From an uncultured Bacteroidales bacterium (lineage in GTDB: Bacteria; Bacteroidota; Bacteroidia; Bacteroidales; UBA932), in NCBI GenBank assembly GCA_947179325.1, contig CAMXAU010000019.1, positions 1 to 55,710 on the forward strand: DNA of 55,710 bases, in the 5' to 3' direction. Below, piece after piece: positions 1 through 8,130 of the stretch. The first letter of the stretch is position 1. Every line of letters starts with the position of its first letter. The position numbers and the translations under genes are program-made. The notes under the pieces were generated by a model. The model was given only the letters and a program-made list of their open reading frames with translations. It had not been told where the DNA came from and searched no databases.

Positions 1-179
1 ACTCAATCATCAACACCGCAAAGAGGCATGCACTTGCGGAAGGCGAGGCCACGGGAATCAGGATCGGAGAGTCCCAAGCAAAGCTTGAGATAGCCAGGAC
101 ATTGAAGGCCAGAGGTATGTCTGACGACGAGATTACAGAGATTACAGGACTTTCAAGAGAGGATATTGCGGGAATCTAA
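1..179 (+). CDS. Rpn-family recombination-promoting nuclease / putative transposase, C-terminal end only
   Basis: The reading frame is open from the window edge (codons in phase with position 3) to a TAA at 177-179, giving about 58 codons. The tail shows an alanine/glutamate-rich helix, then IARTLKARGMSDDEI and TGLSREDI. This is the small helix-turn-helix-like ending seen in many Rpn (PD-(D/E)XK) proteins, where long polar helices precede a 'kkGms.eeI...tGLs.eeI' motif. The nuclease core lies outside the window, so neither activity nor intactness can be judged. A strong hairpin follows at 204-267. Assignment rests on tail pattern only; another protein ending in a similar motif remains possible. 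Confidence 0.6.
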   Translation, partial: SIINTAKRHALAEGEATGIRIGESQAKLEIARTLKARGMSDDEITEITGLSREDIAGI

Positions 180-203
180 GACAAGGTTTCTTACCTGCCA
201 ATG

Positions 204-267
204 AAAATAGAATGAGACTGGCTATCAAAGTCCACATGACTTTAATGCCAGTCTCATTCTATTTTTT
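204..267. terminator. Bidirectional rho-independent terminator between convergent genes
   Basis: A perfect 19-bp inverted repeat (204-222 with 247-265) encloses a 24-nt loop. It carries A residues on its left and a T run on its right, so it can terminate transcription from either side. It sits between the plus-strand Rpn tail (ends 179) and the minus-strand aldose epimerase (ends 295). Confidence 0.85.
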
Positions 268-294
268 AATAAAGTGTGATGACTACGCAAAAAG

Positions 295-1428
295 CTATTT
301 CACACTGAATCTATAGACACATGTATGTGTATAGGTTTCACCTGGAGCAAGTGAAGTCGAAGGGAAATTTGAATGATGCGGAGAGTCCGGGTACTTCTGA
401 GTCTCCAACGCTATGGACTCCCTGTATCTCAGGTCATCCCCATATTTTCCCTGAGTCTTGCCATCAAAGAAATTCCCGCTGTAGAACTGGAGGGCAGGCT
501 GATCTGTAAAGACTTCAAGGAAACGTCCGCATCCCGGTTCATAGACAGATGCAGCAAACTCTACACCATTGTCAGATTTCCTGTCCAGCACCCAGTTATG
601 GTCGTATCCGCGTCCATTTGCCAGCTGGTCGTTCTCAACTCCGATACGTTCCCCGATTGTATGCGGTTCACGGAAGTCAAACGGGGTCCCGGTGACATCT
701 GCAATCTGACCTGTCGGAATGAGGAAATTGTCCACAGGAGTCGTATGGCTGGCGTTTATGACCATGACATTGTCCAGCACATCCCCCTTGCCTTCACCTT
801 TAAGATTAAAGAATGAATGATGTGAGATATTCACAAATGTCTTCTTGTCAGTCTCCGCCAGATAGCTCACCTTGAATTCATTGTCCGAATTAAGTTCATA
901 CACCATCACTATATCTATATTGCCAGGATACCCGTCCTGTCCGTCTGGGTGCATATAGTTGAATACAATCGTACTGTCATCCACAGCCACTACATCCCAG
1001 ATTACCTTGTCAAGTCCCTTCAGACCTCCATGCAAAGTCTGTCCATTGTCATTCTGCGGCATTGTGTATATCTCTCCGTCTATCTCCATTGTACCTCCTG
1101 CAATCCTGTTTGCATAAGGTCCGACAACCGCCCCGAGGAAACGTTCACCCGGATTATCCAGATATTTGTCAATGTTGTCATATCCAAGTACGATATCATC
1201 AAGGTTACCTTTTCTGTCTGGTGTCCAAAGGCTCACGACGCGCGCACCGTAATTTGTCACCTGCATGGTAAGCTTTCCAGCTTTCAAGGTATACAGACCG
1301 ATGTCTTTCCCGTCAAGGCTTACGGAAAAATTATCTTCAGGAATAAGTTTGACTTCCGTCTTGCCAGAACATGCAGCCATCAGCACAGCAGATGTACCTG
1401 CGGCAATCATTTTTAGATAGTTTCTCAT
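295..1428 (-). CDS. galM: Aldose 1-epimerase (mutarotase), predicted lipoprotein
   Basis: Interconverts alpha and beta anomers of aldoses such as glucose or galactose. The 377-residue protein starts with a lipoprotein signal peptide ending in the lipobox LMAAC (lipidated Cys20), so it should act in the periplasm or on the membrane rather than in the cytosol like E. coli GalM. Family landmarks are visible: TLHGG (His133), the catalytic-His segment NISHHSFFNLKG (His203/204), and the catalytic-base segment ESIALETQ (Glu342). The length suits the family plus a signal peptide. The gene stands alone between a bidirectional terminator downstream and a 173-bp spacer upstream. Exported mutarotases are common in Bacteroidota that process sugars at the cell surface; the physiological sugar is not evident here. 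Confidence 0.93.
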   Translation of the reverse strand: MRNYLKMIAAGTSAVLMAACSGKTEVKLIPEDNFSVSLDGKDIGLYTLKAGKLTMQVTNYGARVVSLWTPDRKGNLDDIVLGYDNIDKYLDNPGERFLGAVVGPYANRIAGGTMEIDGEIYTMPQNDNGQTLHGGLKGLDKVIWDVVAVDDSTIVFNYMHPDGQDGYPGNIDIVMVYELNSDNEFKVSYLAETDKKTFVNISHHSFFNLKGEGKGDVLDNVMVINASHTTPVDNFLIPTGQIADVTGTPFDFREPHTIGERIGVENDQLANGRGYDHNWVLDRKSDNGVEFAASVYEPGCGRFLEVFTDQPALQFYSGNFFDGKTQGKYGDDLRYRESIALETQKYPDSPHHSNFPSTSLAPGETYTHTCVYRFSVK

Positions 1429-1545
1429 TACATTATTATTTATGTGTTACATTCCATACAGAATCCTGCCTACGGTTCCAGTCTTTCATCTGAAAAATCC
1501 GGCAGCAGGTTTTAAAGGCATCAAATTTAAATCTTTTTTACAACA

Positions 1546-1571
1546 AATGCCACTCCGTAAGGAGCGGCATT
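1546..1571 (-). terminator. Hairpin after fumarase, probable terminator
   Basis: An 11-bp stem (1546-1556 with 1561-1571, one non-Watson-Crick position) with a 4-nt loop lies 31 nt past the fumarase stop. Read on the minus strand it is followed by only a weak T stretch, so termination may be partial. The remainder of the 1429-1601 spacer holds the upstream region of the epimerase; no clear promoter was recognised there. Confidence 0.55.
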
Positions 1572-1601
1572 GTCGCAAATCATGACAAAAAAGTCTTACT
1601 T

Positions 1602-3218
1602 TCAGATCTGCTTGAAGAAATCGTTGCCCTTGTCGTCAACAAGTATGAAAGCAGGGAAGTCCTCGACACGGATTTTCCAGATAGCCTCCATTCCAAGCTC
1701 CGGGTATTCCACACACTCGATGCTCTTGATATTGTTCTGTGCAAGGATAGCAGCCGGGCCTCCGATAGAACCGAGATAGAATCCGCCATGCTTCTTGCAG
1801 GCATCAGTGACAGCCTGTGAACGGTTACCTTTTGCGAGCATGATCATACTTCCGCCATGATCCTGGAATTCATCCACATAAGGGTCCATACGTCCTGCTG
1901 TAGTCGGGCCCATTGAACCGCAAGGCATTCCTGCAGGAGTCTTCGCAGGACCTGCATAATAGACAGGATGATCCTTGAGGTACTGAGGCATCTCCTCTCC
2001 TGCATCAAGACGTGCCTTGATCTTGGCATGTGCGATATCACGGCCTACGATGATTGTCCCGTTAAGGCTCAGACGGGTGGAAACCGGATATTTAGACAGT
2101 TCCTGGCAGACTTCTGACATTGGACGGTCAAGGTCTATCTTCACTGCATCACCCTCCCCGGCCTGGCGAAGCTCCTCCGGAATCAGTTCATATGGCTTGT
2201 CATCCATCTTCTCAATCCAGATTCCGTCAAAATTGATCTTCGCCTTGATATTACGGTCAGCAGAGCAGCTGACCCCCAGTCCGATAGGACAGCTTGCACC
2301 ATGGCGCGGCAGACGGATTACACGTACATCATGTGCCATGTATTTACCGCCGAACTGTGCTCCAAGTCCAATCTTATGTGTCTCTTCAAGAAGACGTTCC
2401 TCAAGTTCAACATCACGGAAAGCGCGGCCGGTCTCATCCCCGGTGGTCGGGAGGCTGTCATAATAATGTGTTGAAGCCAGCTTGACAGTAAGCAGGTTCT
2501 TTTCTGCTGAAGTTCCTCCGATTACAAATGCAATATGGTATGGAGGGCAGGCTGCGGTCCCCAGGCTCTTCATCTTTTCTACGAGGAAAGGAATGAGTGT
2601 TCCAGGGTTCTGTATACGTGCCTTTGTCTCCTGATACAGATAGGTCTTGTTTGCTGAGCCGCCGCCCTTGGTCACACAGAGGAAATGGTATTCATCGCCC
2701 TGTGTCGCCTCAATGTCAATCTGTGCAGGGAGGTTGCACTTTGTATTCACCTCGTTGTACATGTCAAGAGGCGCATTCTGCGAATAGCGCAGGTTCTCTT
2801 CAGTGTATGTCTTGTAGACTCCAAGCGAAATCGCCTCTTCATCCTCAAATCCGGTCCACACCTGCTGTCCCTTTTCTCCATGGACAATCGCTGTTCCTGT
2901 GTCCTGGCAGAGAGGAAGTTTACCCTTGGCTGCGACCTCGGCATTGCGCAGGAATGTCAGGGCCACATACTTGTCATTTGCACTTGCCTCCGGATCACCC
3001 AGAATCTTTGCGACCTGCTCATTGTGTGAGCGGCGAAGCATAAAGCTGACATCGCGGAAAGCCGTATTCGTCATGAGTGTAAGGGCTTCAGGGGAAACTT
3101 TCAGAATCTTCTTTCCTTCAAACTCAGAAGCTGAGACAAGTTTCTCCGAGCCGGGAATCTTGTAGTATTCAGTCTTGTCCTCGCCAAGCTGAAACATTGG
3201 TGCATATTTAAATTCCAT
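1602..3218 (-). CDS. fumA: Class I fumarate hydratase (Fe-S, FumA/FumB type)
   Basis: Reversible hydration of fumarate to malate using an oxygen-sensitive [4Fe-4S] cluster. The 538-residue length matches single-chain class I fumarases (about 548 in E. coli). Cluster-ligand cysteines fall where expected: Cys104 in CQDTGTA, Cys224 in TAACPPYH and Cys318 in [10 protein letters not shown]. The C-terminal beta-type domain carries [21 protein letters not shown] and [11 protein letters not shown]. In anaerobic Bacteroidales this enzyme usually works towards fumarate as an electron acceptor for succinate production. The start at 3218 is supported by an A/G-rich leader immediately upstream. That leader is duplicated about 150 bp further upstream (see repeat at 3224-3401). 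Confidence 0.95.
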   Translation of the reverse strand: MEFKYAPMFQLGEDKTEYYKIPGSEKLVSASEFEGKKILKVSPEALTLMTNTAFRDVSFMLRRSHNEQVAKILGDPEASANDKYVALTFLRNAEVAAKGKLPLCQDTGTAIVHGEKGQQVWTGFEDEEAISLGVYKTYTEENLRYSQNAPLDMYNEVNTKCNLPAQIDIEATQGDEYHFLCVTKGGGSANKTYLYQETKARIQNPGTLIPFLVEKMKSLGTAACPPYHIAFVIGGTSAEKNLLTVKLASTHYYDSLPTTGDETGRAFRDVELEERLLEETHKIGLGAQFGGKYMAHDVRVIRLPRHGASCPIGLGVSCSADRNIKAKINFDGIWIEKMDDKPYELIPEELRQAGEGDAVKIDLDRPMSEVCQELSKYPVSTRLSLNGTIIVGRDIAHAKIKARLDAGEEMPQYLKDHPVYYAGPAKTPAGMPCGSMGPTTAGRMDPYVDEFQDHGGSMIMLAKGNRSQAVTDACKKHGGFYLGSIGGPAAILAQNNIKSIECVEYPELGMEAIWKIRVEDFPAFILVDDKGNDFFKQI

Positions 3219-3223
3219 AATTA

Positions 3224-3401
3224 GAAGTATTTATACCTTTTCTCTTTTTTGAACCTATCTTGTACTCCCACTTTTCCAAAACTCTGCACACAATACTTCA
3301 AATTATGGAATCATGTGTGCGGCCACCCCTCCTTAATCCTCCCCTGCCGTAGGGGAGGAATTTTTTTATTCATAGGAAGTATTTATACCTTTTCTCTTTT
3401 T
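3224..3401. repeat. 26-bp direct repeat flanking a 126-bp block upstream of fumarase
   Basis: Positions 3224-3249 and 3376-3401 are identical over 26 bp (both begin GAAGTATTTATACC). The first copy is the immediate 5' leader of the fumarase gene on the minus strand. The second lies near the prfB stop and is also followed on the minus strand by an ATG. The block between them contains a GC-rich hairpin and a C/G-rich arm unlike the AT-rich leaders. The arrangement looks like an insertion with a long target duplication, or like a tandem leader duplication. Confidence 0.8.
3338..3367 (+). terminator. GC-rich hairpin with T run, oriented against its neighbours
   Basis: The stem CCTCCCCT (3338-3345) pairs with AGGGGAGG (3351-3358) around a 5-nt loop and is followed by AA and seven T on the plus strand. 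As a rho-independent terminator it would act on plus-strand transcripts, yet both flanking genes (prfB and fumarase) are on the minus strand. On the minus strand it still forms the hairpin but with the U tract on the wrong side. Confidence 0.7.
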
Positions 3402-3419
3402 AAAAACTTACGCCATGCG

Positions 3420-4532
3420 TCACTTTGCAGCTCCCATAAGGAACACCTTCATGAATTCATTCAAATCCCCGTCAAGCACTCCCTGGGTATCAGAAGTCTC
3501 ATGCCCCGTACGGAGATCCTTCACCATCTTGTACGGATGAAGCACATAGCTCCGTATCTGCGAACCCCACTCGATCTTCTTCTTCTGTCCCTCAAGTTCA
3601 GCCTGCTTCTCCTGGCGTTTCTTCAGTTCAATGTCATACAGACGTGACTTCAGGATACGCAAGGCGTTCTGCCTGTTGTCAAGCTGCGACCTTGTCTCTG
3701 TATTCTCCACAACTATACCGCTCGGGATATGCCTCACACGGACTCCTGTCTCCACCTTGTTAACATTCTGTCCACCGGCCCCGCTCGAACGGTAGGTATC
3801 CCACTCAAGGTCTGCCGGGTTAATCTCGATTTCAATAGTGTCATCCACAAGAGGATAGACAAAGACAGAAGAGAATGTTGTCTGACGCTTGCCCTGGGCA
3901 TTGAACGGAGATATGCGGACAAGACGGTGCACACCGCTCTCCGCCTTCAGGTATCCGAAGGCATAGTCGCCTTCAAACTGTATAGTGACAGACTTCACAC
4001 CTGCATCCTCGCCCTCAAGTTCATCTGTCACCGTAACCTTGTACCCGTTACGCTCGCCCCAGCGCATATACATCCGCATCAGCATTGCGGACCAGTCATT
4101 CGCCTCCGTTCCTCCTGCCCCTGAGTTTATAGTAAGGATTGCGCCAAGGCCGTCACCTTCCTCACCAAGCATATTGCGTAACTCAAGAGCCTCTATTTCA
4201 GACTCAACAGCCTTGTATGCCTCCTCCAGCTCCTTCTCCTCGTCCGTGCTGGCATCCTCAGCAGAATCAGCAACGCTCTCCTTGGCAAAGTCATAAAGGA
4301 CGTCAAGGTCAGCAACTCCGGATGCCACCTTGTCATATCCATTGACCCAGAACTTCACTCCAGCAAGCTCTTTCAGGAATTTTTCAGCCTCCTTCGGATC
4401 ATTCCAGAAATCAGCGGCAAGGGTCTTGTCCTGCCTCTGTTCAACCTCAACCCTTTTCGAGTCTATATCAAGACATCTGTGCAACGTCTCGACACGCTGC
4501 TGCAAAGCCTTTATCTGATCTGTAGTTATCAT
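3420..4532 (-). CDS. prfB: Peptide chain release factor 2 (no programmed frameshift)
   Basis: Recognises UGA and UAA and triggers peptide release. The 370-residue product starts at ATG 4532 (MITTDQIKALQQ); 17 further in-frame codons upstream do not resemble RF2. It has the RF2-specific SPF tripeptide (LVRISPFNAQGK) and the GGQ catalytic motif (SSGAGGQNVNK). In many bacteria the gene needs a +1 frameshift at CTTTGA after about 25 codons. Here the matching place reads LHRCLDID with CTT GAT, so the frame is continuous. The gene ends in TGA. A hairpin and a -7-like box lie just upstream (4551-4595). It is the last gene of a minus-strand run headed by ruvX and def. Confidence 0.95.
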   Translation of the reverse strand: MITTDQIKALQQRVETLHRCLDIDSKRVEVEQRQDKTLAADFWNDPKEAEKFLKELAGVKFWVNGYDKVASGVADLDVLYDFAKESVADSAEDASTDEEKELEEAYKAVESEIEALELRNMLGEEGDGLGAILTINSGAGGTEANDWSAMLMRMYMRWGERNGYKVTVTDELEGEDAGVKSVTIQFEGDYAFGYLKAESGVHRLVRISPFNAQGKRQTTFSSVFVYPLVDDTIEIEINPADLEWDTYRSSGAGGQNVNKVETGVRVRHIPSGIVVENTETRSQLDNRQNALRILKSRLYDIELKKRQEKQAELEGQKKKIEWGSQIRSYVLHPYKMVKDLRTGHETSDTQGVLDGDLNEFMKVFLMGAAK

Positions 4533-4550
4533 CTGATAAGCAAAAATTAA

Positions 4551-4589
4551 TGCAAAATGCCAGTTCGCCACAGAACTGGACATTTTGCA
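4551..4589 (-). terminator. Hairpin between the M23/LysM gene and prfB
   Basis: The arms 4551-4566 and 4573-4589 pair almost perfectly (one single-base bulge) around a 6-nt loop and are followed on the minus strand by an ATT-rich stretch. It probably terminates the upstream peptidase gene. It also lies only 18 nt before the prfB ATG. A minus-strand -7-like box (CAAATTTA on the plus strand, 4588-4595) overlaps its outer edge, so a leader role for prfB is an alternative. Confidence 0.65.
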
Positions 4590-4666
4590 AATTTAATCAA
4601 TTTTCAGATTATTCTGAAAGTATATCAGGCATAAATGGCACAGATGCCCGTCAAATGCGCCATAGG

Positions 4667-5686
4667 CTATTTAACCCGGAGCCTGCGTCCGATCTTGAGC
4701 ACCGTATTGCGGCTGATCCCGTTCAGGCGGCATAGCTCATTGACCGTTGTATGGTTGTTTATAGCGATACGGCCGAGCGTGTCTCCTGATTTCACAGTAA
4801 CATATTTCATTGCAGCCTTCTCTGCATCCTCCTTACGGTCCTCCTCATCATTCCTGAACTCGTCCTCGAAATCCTGCTCATAATTGCTGTAAGGATTGAA
4901 CTGCCTACGTTTCAAGAGGAAAAGGCGATGCCTCAGCTCACCTGTATTGAAATTGATAAGCCACTGCGGATCAAAGGCATATCCCTTATACCTTGCCTCA
5001 AAATGGAGATGCGGTCCGCTGGAGCGTCCGGTAGAACCTCCAAGTCCTATGACATCACCGGCCGACACCCAGTCACCAGCCTCCACATTGCGCTTTGAAA
5101 GGTGCCCATAGAATGTCTCAAGCCCGTTCTCATGCCTTATAATGATGAGATTTCCATATCCGTTGACATACTTCGACATCCTGACCTTTCCATCGAAGGT
5201 AGCATATACAGGAGTGCCGTTAGGGAAAGGAAGGTCAACCCCCTGATGCCTGCGTCCGCGCCTTATCCCGAACTTACCCCTCGGATGTATATTGCCCTGA
5301 TATGGACAATGATACTGCCCGAGGCTGTCCACCATCCACACGGTCCACGACTCAGGCAGGCTGTCAAGCGGGACACGGTACGGGTTAATGGCATTTATAT
5401 CCCAGCTCTCCGTAAAGACATCGGAAGACTCCACAAACGAGGGGTCCTTTATGTACCGCCATGTATTGTTGTCAAACAATACCACCTTTACATATTCAAC
5501 CCCAGTGTCAAGTGTGTCAAGTGCCCTTGCATCACAGTCAATAAGGGACTTGACAGGATGCAGGGGAAGACGTGGCAATATAATTTCCGCCTCCTCCTTT
5601 GTAAGAGTGGACTGCGCCTGCACACTGCCGGAAAGGCAGGCAGCAAGGCACAGTGCCATAGCCGATACAAGCAAATTCCTCCTCAT
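4667..5686 (-). CDS. Exported M23 family metallopeptidase with C-terminal LysM domain
   Basis: Predicted zinc endopeptidase acting on peptidoglycan cross-links in the periplasm. ATG 5686 gives a good signal peptide (MRRNLLVSAMALCLAACLSG, then SVQAQ); this start follows the preceding gene's stop by one base. The M23 core lies in the middle: HQGVDLPFPNGTPVYA (His and Asp zinc ligands), GHLSKRNVEAGD, and the HLHFE zinc motif, so the active site looks intact. A LysM repeat at the end (KYVTVKSGDTLGRIA to VLKIGRRLRVK) should bind glycan strands. The start includes AAC after a hydrophobic run, so lipidation is conceivable, but the residues before the Cys are not a clean lipobox. The pairing with a mutase for sugar-phosphates suggests envelope maintenance. 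Confidence 0.9.
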   Translation of the reverse strand: MRRNLLVSAMALCLAACLSGSVQAQSTLTKEEAEIILPRLPLHPVKSLIDCDARALDTLDTGVEYVKVVLFDNNTWRYIKDPSFVESSDVFTESWDINAINPYRVPLDSLPESWTVWMVDSLGQYHCPYQGNIHPRGKFGIRRGRRHQGVDLPFPNGTPVYATFDGKVRMSKYVNGYGNLIIIRHENGLETFYGHLSKRNVEAGDWVSAGDVIGLGGSTGRSSGPHLHFEARYKGYAFDPQWLINFNTGELRHRLFLLKRRQFNPYSNYEQDFEDEFRNDEEDRKEDAEKAAMKYVTVKSGDTLGRIAINNHTTVNELCRLNGISRNTVLKIGRRLRVK

Positions 5687-5687
5687 C

Positions 5688-7043
5688 CTACTTCGCTCCA
5701 AACCTCGTTGTCAGTATTTCCTTCACCTTGCCGACCTTCTCGTCAAGAAGTTCACGGGATGTAGCTTCGCAGATAAACCTGAGATAAGGCTCTGTATTCG
5801 ACGGACGGATATTGAACCACCACTGCGGGAACTCGACCCTGTATCCGTCAAAGTCCATATACGCAGTAGACTGCTCCGACTCCATGAAATAGTCACGCAC
5901 AGCATCCATGGCGCCCGCCTTGTCCTCTATGCGGAAATTGATCTCCCCTGAATTCTGGTAACGCTCCACCTTTGCTATCAGCTGGCTGAGAGATACACCC
6001 TCCGCCTTCATCCTGGCAACCACATTGAGTATAAGTATGGATGCAAGCAGTCCGCTGTCCGAATAGAAGAAATCACGGAAATAATAGTGCCCGGCAAGCT
6101 CTCCTCCGTAGACTCCATCAAGTTCACGGAGCTTGCGTGCTGCAAACGCGCGGCCAACCTTCCAGGTCTGCATCTGTCCTCCCATCGGGGCAAGGTACTC
6201 CCCTACAGCCTTTGAACTTCTTATATCCTGCAGGACAATTCCTTTCTCACCTCTTTCCTCAAGGAAATAATGTCCAAGGACAGCAATCATGAGATCTGGA
6301 GAGATGAACCGTGCATTCTCATCTACAAACATCACCCTGTCGGCATCGCCATCATAGATTACACCGATATCGGCACCTGTCTTGCGCACAAGTTCCTGCA
6401 GAGCCTCGACATTCTTCGGCACAAGCGGATTCGGCTCATGGTTAGGGAAACGTCCGTCTATCTCATCAAAGATATATGAAGGCTGCTCCCCGAATATCTC
6501 CTTGGCATAAAGTGTCGCCATGCCGTTTGAAAGGTCCATGGCAATGTTCAGCGCACTGTAGTCGCCCTTGTATTTCAGAAGGAAGTCAAGGTAGTCCTTA
6601 TGTATATCTTTCTGGAAGACCTGGCCTTTCTTTTCTGCCACTGGGCATTCCCTGTTGCTGTCAATCCACTCCTTTATCTGTCCCAGTCCATTGTCGAACC
6701 CGACAGGAAGCGCGTTCTCACGCGAAACCTTCATGCCGTTGTATTCAGCAGGATTGTGCGACGCCGTTATCTGCACTGACGCCTTGAAGCCATAGTTGGC
6801 TGTACCGAAATACACCATCGGTGTTGTGCTCAGCCCGATGTCATAGACATCCGCCCCTGCATCAGTCAGGCCCTTGAGCAGATACTCGTGTATCTCATCT
6901 GAAGATACCCGGCAGTCGCGCCCGACAAGCACCTTGTCCGTATCGAGAAGTCCAGGAAGGAAATAGCCTACCTTGTAGGCAGTCTCCTTGTCAAAATCGA
7001 CGTTATATACGCCTCTGATATCATATGCATGAAATGCTCCCAT
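5688..7043 (-). CDS. manB: Phosphomannomutase / phosphoglucomutase
   Basis: Alpha-D-phosphohexomutase that moves phosphate between C6 and C1 of mannose or glucose, feeding nucleotide-sugar and surface polysaccharide synthesis. The protein is 451 residues. The active-site phosphoserine is Ser95 in TASHNP, the Mg-binding loop is DGDADR, the sugar-binding loop is GGELAGH, and the phosphate-binding loop near the end is RPSNTEPYLR. The overall length and these four motifs fit the AlgC/ManB group rather than GlmM, which carries a different sugar loop. The exact substrate cannot be settled from sequence. Confidence 0.9.
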   Translation of the reverse strand: MGAFHAYDIRGVYNVDFDKETAYKVGYFLPGLLDTDKVLVGRDCRVSSDEIHEYLLKGLTDAGADVYDIGLSTTPMVYFGTANYGFKASVQITASHNPAEYNGMKVSRENALPVGFDNGLGQIKEWIDSNRECPVAEKKGQVFQKDIHKDYLDFLLKYKGDYSALNIAMDLSNGMATLYAKEIFGEQPSYIFDEIDGRFPNHEPNPLVPKNVEALQELVRKTGADIGVIYDGDADRVMFVDENARFISPDLMIAVLGHYFLEERGEKGIVLQDIRSSKAVGEYLAPMGGQMQTWKVGRAFAARKLRELDGVYGGELAGHYYFRDFFYSDSGLLASILILNVVARMKAEGVSLSQLIAKVERYQNSGEINFRIEDKAGAMDAVRDYFMESEQSTAYMDFDGYRVEFPQWWFNIRPSNTEPYLRFICEATSRELLDEKVGKVKEILTTRFGAK

Positions 7044-7094
7044 AAATGTTTATGCTTTAAGGCGGCAGATTCTCCTTAATTGCTGCCGCGCCCG

Positions 7095-7646
7095 TTAGTT
7101 TTTAGTCTTATAATGTGTCGAGACCTTGCCGCGCGAAATATTCTGCAGCTTCTTGGACATCATTTTCCGGCGGATCGGGGCAACCCTGTCGACAAACAGG
7201 TTCCCGTCAAGATGGTCCATCTCGTGCTGCACCATCCTGCAGGCGAACTTGTCGAACTCCTCCGTCACTTTCTCGAAATCCTCATTGTAATACTCCACCT
7301 TGATCCTGGACGGACGGCGGACATCCGCATATATCCCCGGCACACTCAGGCACCCCTCAGAATATTCACATGTCGCCTGGCTTTCCTCCACAAGCACAGG
7401 ATTGATCATTGTCCTCCTGAAATCCTTGAGGTAACTGTACACATCTGCCATTCCTGTCCCGTCAACAATAAGGACGCGCAGCCCGACCCCGACCTGCGGA
7501 GCGGCAAGGCCGCATCCGTCAGCAACCTTGAGCGTATCCTTCATGTCTGCGATAAGGGCCGTCAACGCCTCACGGTCATTGATATCAGCCTCGGCAGATG
7601 GTTCCCTCAGGACTTCCGCCCCATATAAATAAATAGGTAACTTCAT
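7095..7646 (-). CDS. def: Peptide deformylase
   Basis: Removes the N-formyl group from new polypeptides in the cytosol. All three family motifs are present in the 183-residue chain: GLAAPQVG (46-53), EGCLS (97-101, metal-ligand Cys99) and HEMDH (141-145, metal-ligand histidines and catalytic Glu). It follows ruvX in the same direction with 29 nt between, and the two are probably cotranscribed. Confidence 0.96.
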   Translation of the reverse strand: MKLPIYLYGAEVLREPSAEADINDREALTALIADMKDTLKVADGCGLAAPQVGVGLRVLIVDGTGMADVYSYLKDFRRTMINPVLVEESQATCEYSEGCLSVPGIYADVRRPSRIKVEYYNEDFEKVTEEFDKFACRMVQHEMDHLDGNLFVDRVAPIRRKMMSKKLQNISRGKVSTHYKTKN

Positions 7647-7675
7647 ATTATAAATTAATTTCCATTAACAATGCA

Positions 7676-8107
7676 CTACAGGATGCCTCCGGACGCATTC
7701 TTCCTGTCCAGATAGCTCTGCAGGATAATAGCGGCACTTATACGGTCCACAGAAGCCTTGTTCATCCTGTCCTTCTTCTTCATGCCCCCGTCAATCATTG
7801 CCCTATGCGCGAGAACAGAAGTAAAACGTTCATCCTCAAGCTCCACAGGGACATCAGGGAAAGCCTTGGCAAGATGCTTCAGGAAGACCTTCACGTCAGC
7901 TGCAGCCTCCGAAGGACGTCCATCCATATTGACTGGATATCCTACAACAAAACGGACAACATTCTCTTTTTGAGAATATAATTTGAGATATTCTATTATC
8001 TTTGCAGAATGGACAGTTTCCAGCGCAGACGCTATGATTCCAAGCGGATCGCTCACAGCGAGCCCGACCCGTTTCCTACCATAATCTATGCCGACTATCC
8101 TGTCCAT
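7676..8107 (-). CDS. ruvX: Holliday junction resolvase-like protein YqgF/RuvX
   Basis: RNase H-fold nuclease, implicated in E. coli in pre-16S rRNA 5'-end processing and named for similarity to RuvC. Starting at ATG 8107 the protein is 143 residues. It opens with GIDYGRKRVGLAVSD (first catalytic Asp) and continues with YPVNMDGRPS, LEDERFTS and DRISAAIIL (last catalytic Asp). Ten more codons upstream could be read but would overlap the divergent gene at 8131. The start codons of these two divergent genes are only 23 nt apart. Confidence 0.92.
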   Translation of the reverse strand: MDRIVGIDYGRKRVGLAVSDPLGIIASALETVHSAKIIEYLKLYSQKENVVRFVVGYPVNMDGRPSEAAADVKVFLKHLAKAFPDVPVELEDERFTSVLAHRAMIDGGMKKKDRMNKASVDRISAAIILQSYLDRKNASGGIL

Positions 8108-8130
8108 CGGGTGCAAAGTTAACATTAAAT

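Noticed and set aside
3309..3371. 20-codon minus-strand frame starting next to the duplicated fumarase leader
   Set aside because: The encoded peptide runs through the hairpin and has no conserved look; it is best treated as a by-product of the leader duplication.
5102..5764. 220-codon plus-strand frame over the M23/LysM gene
   Set aside because: Antisense shadow; the minus-strand M23 protein has intact family motifs and a signal peptide.
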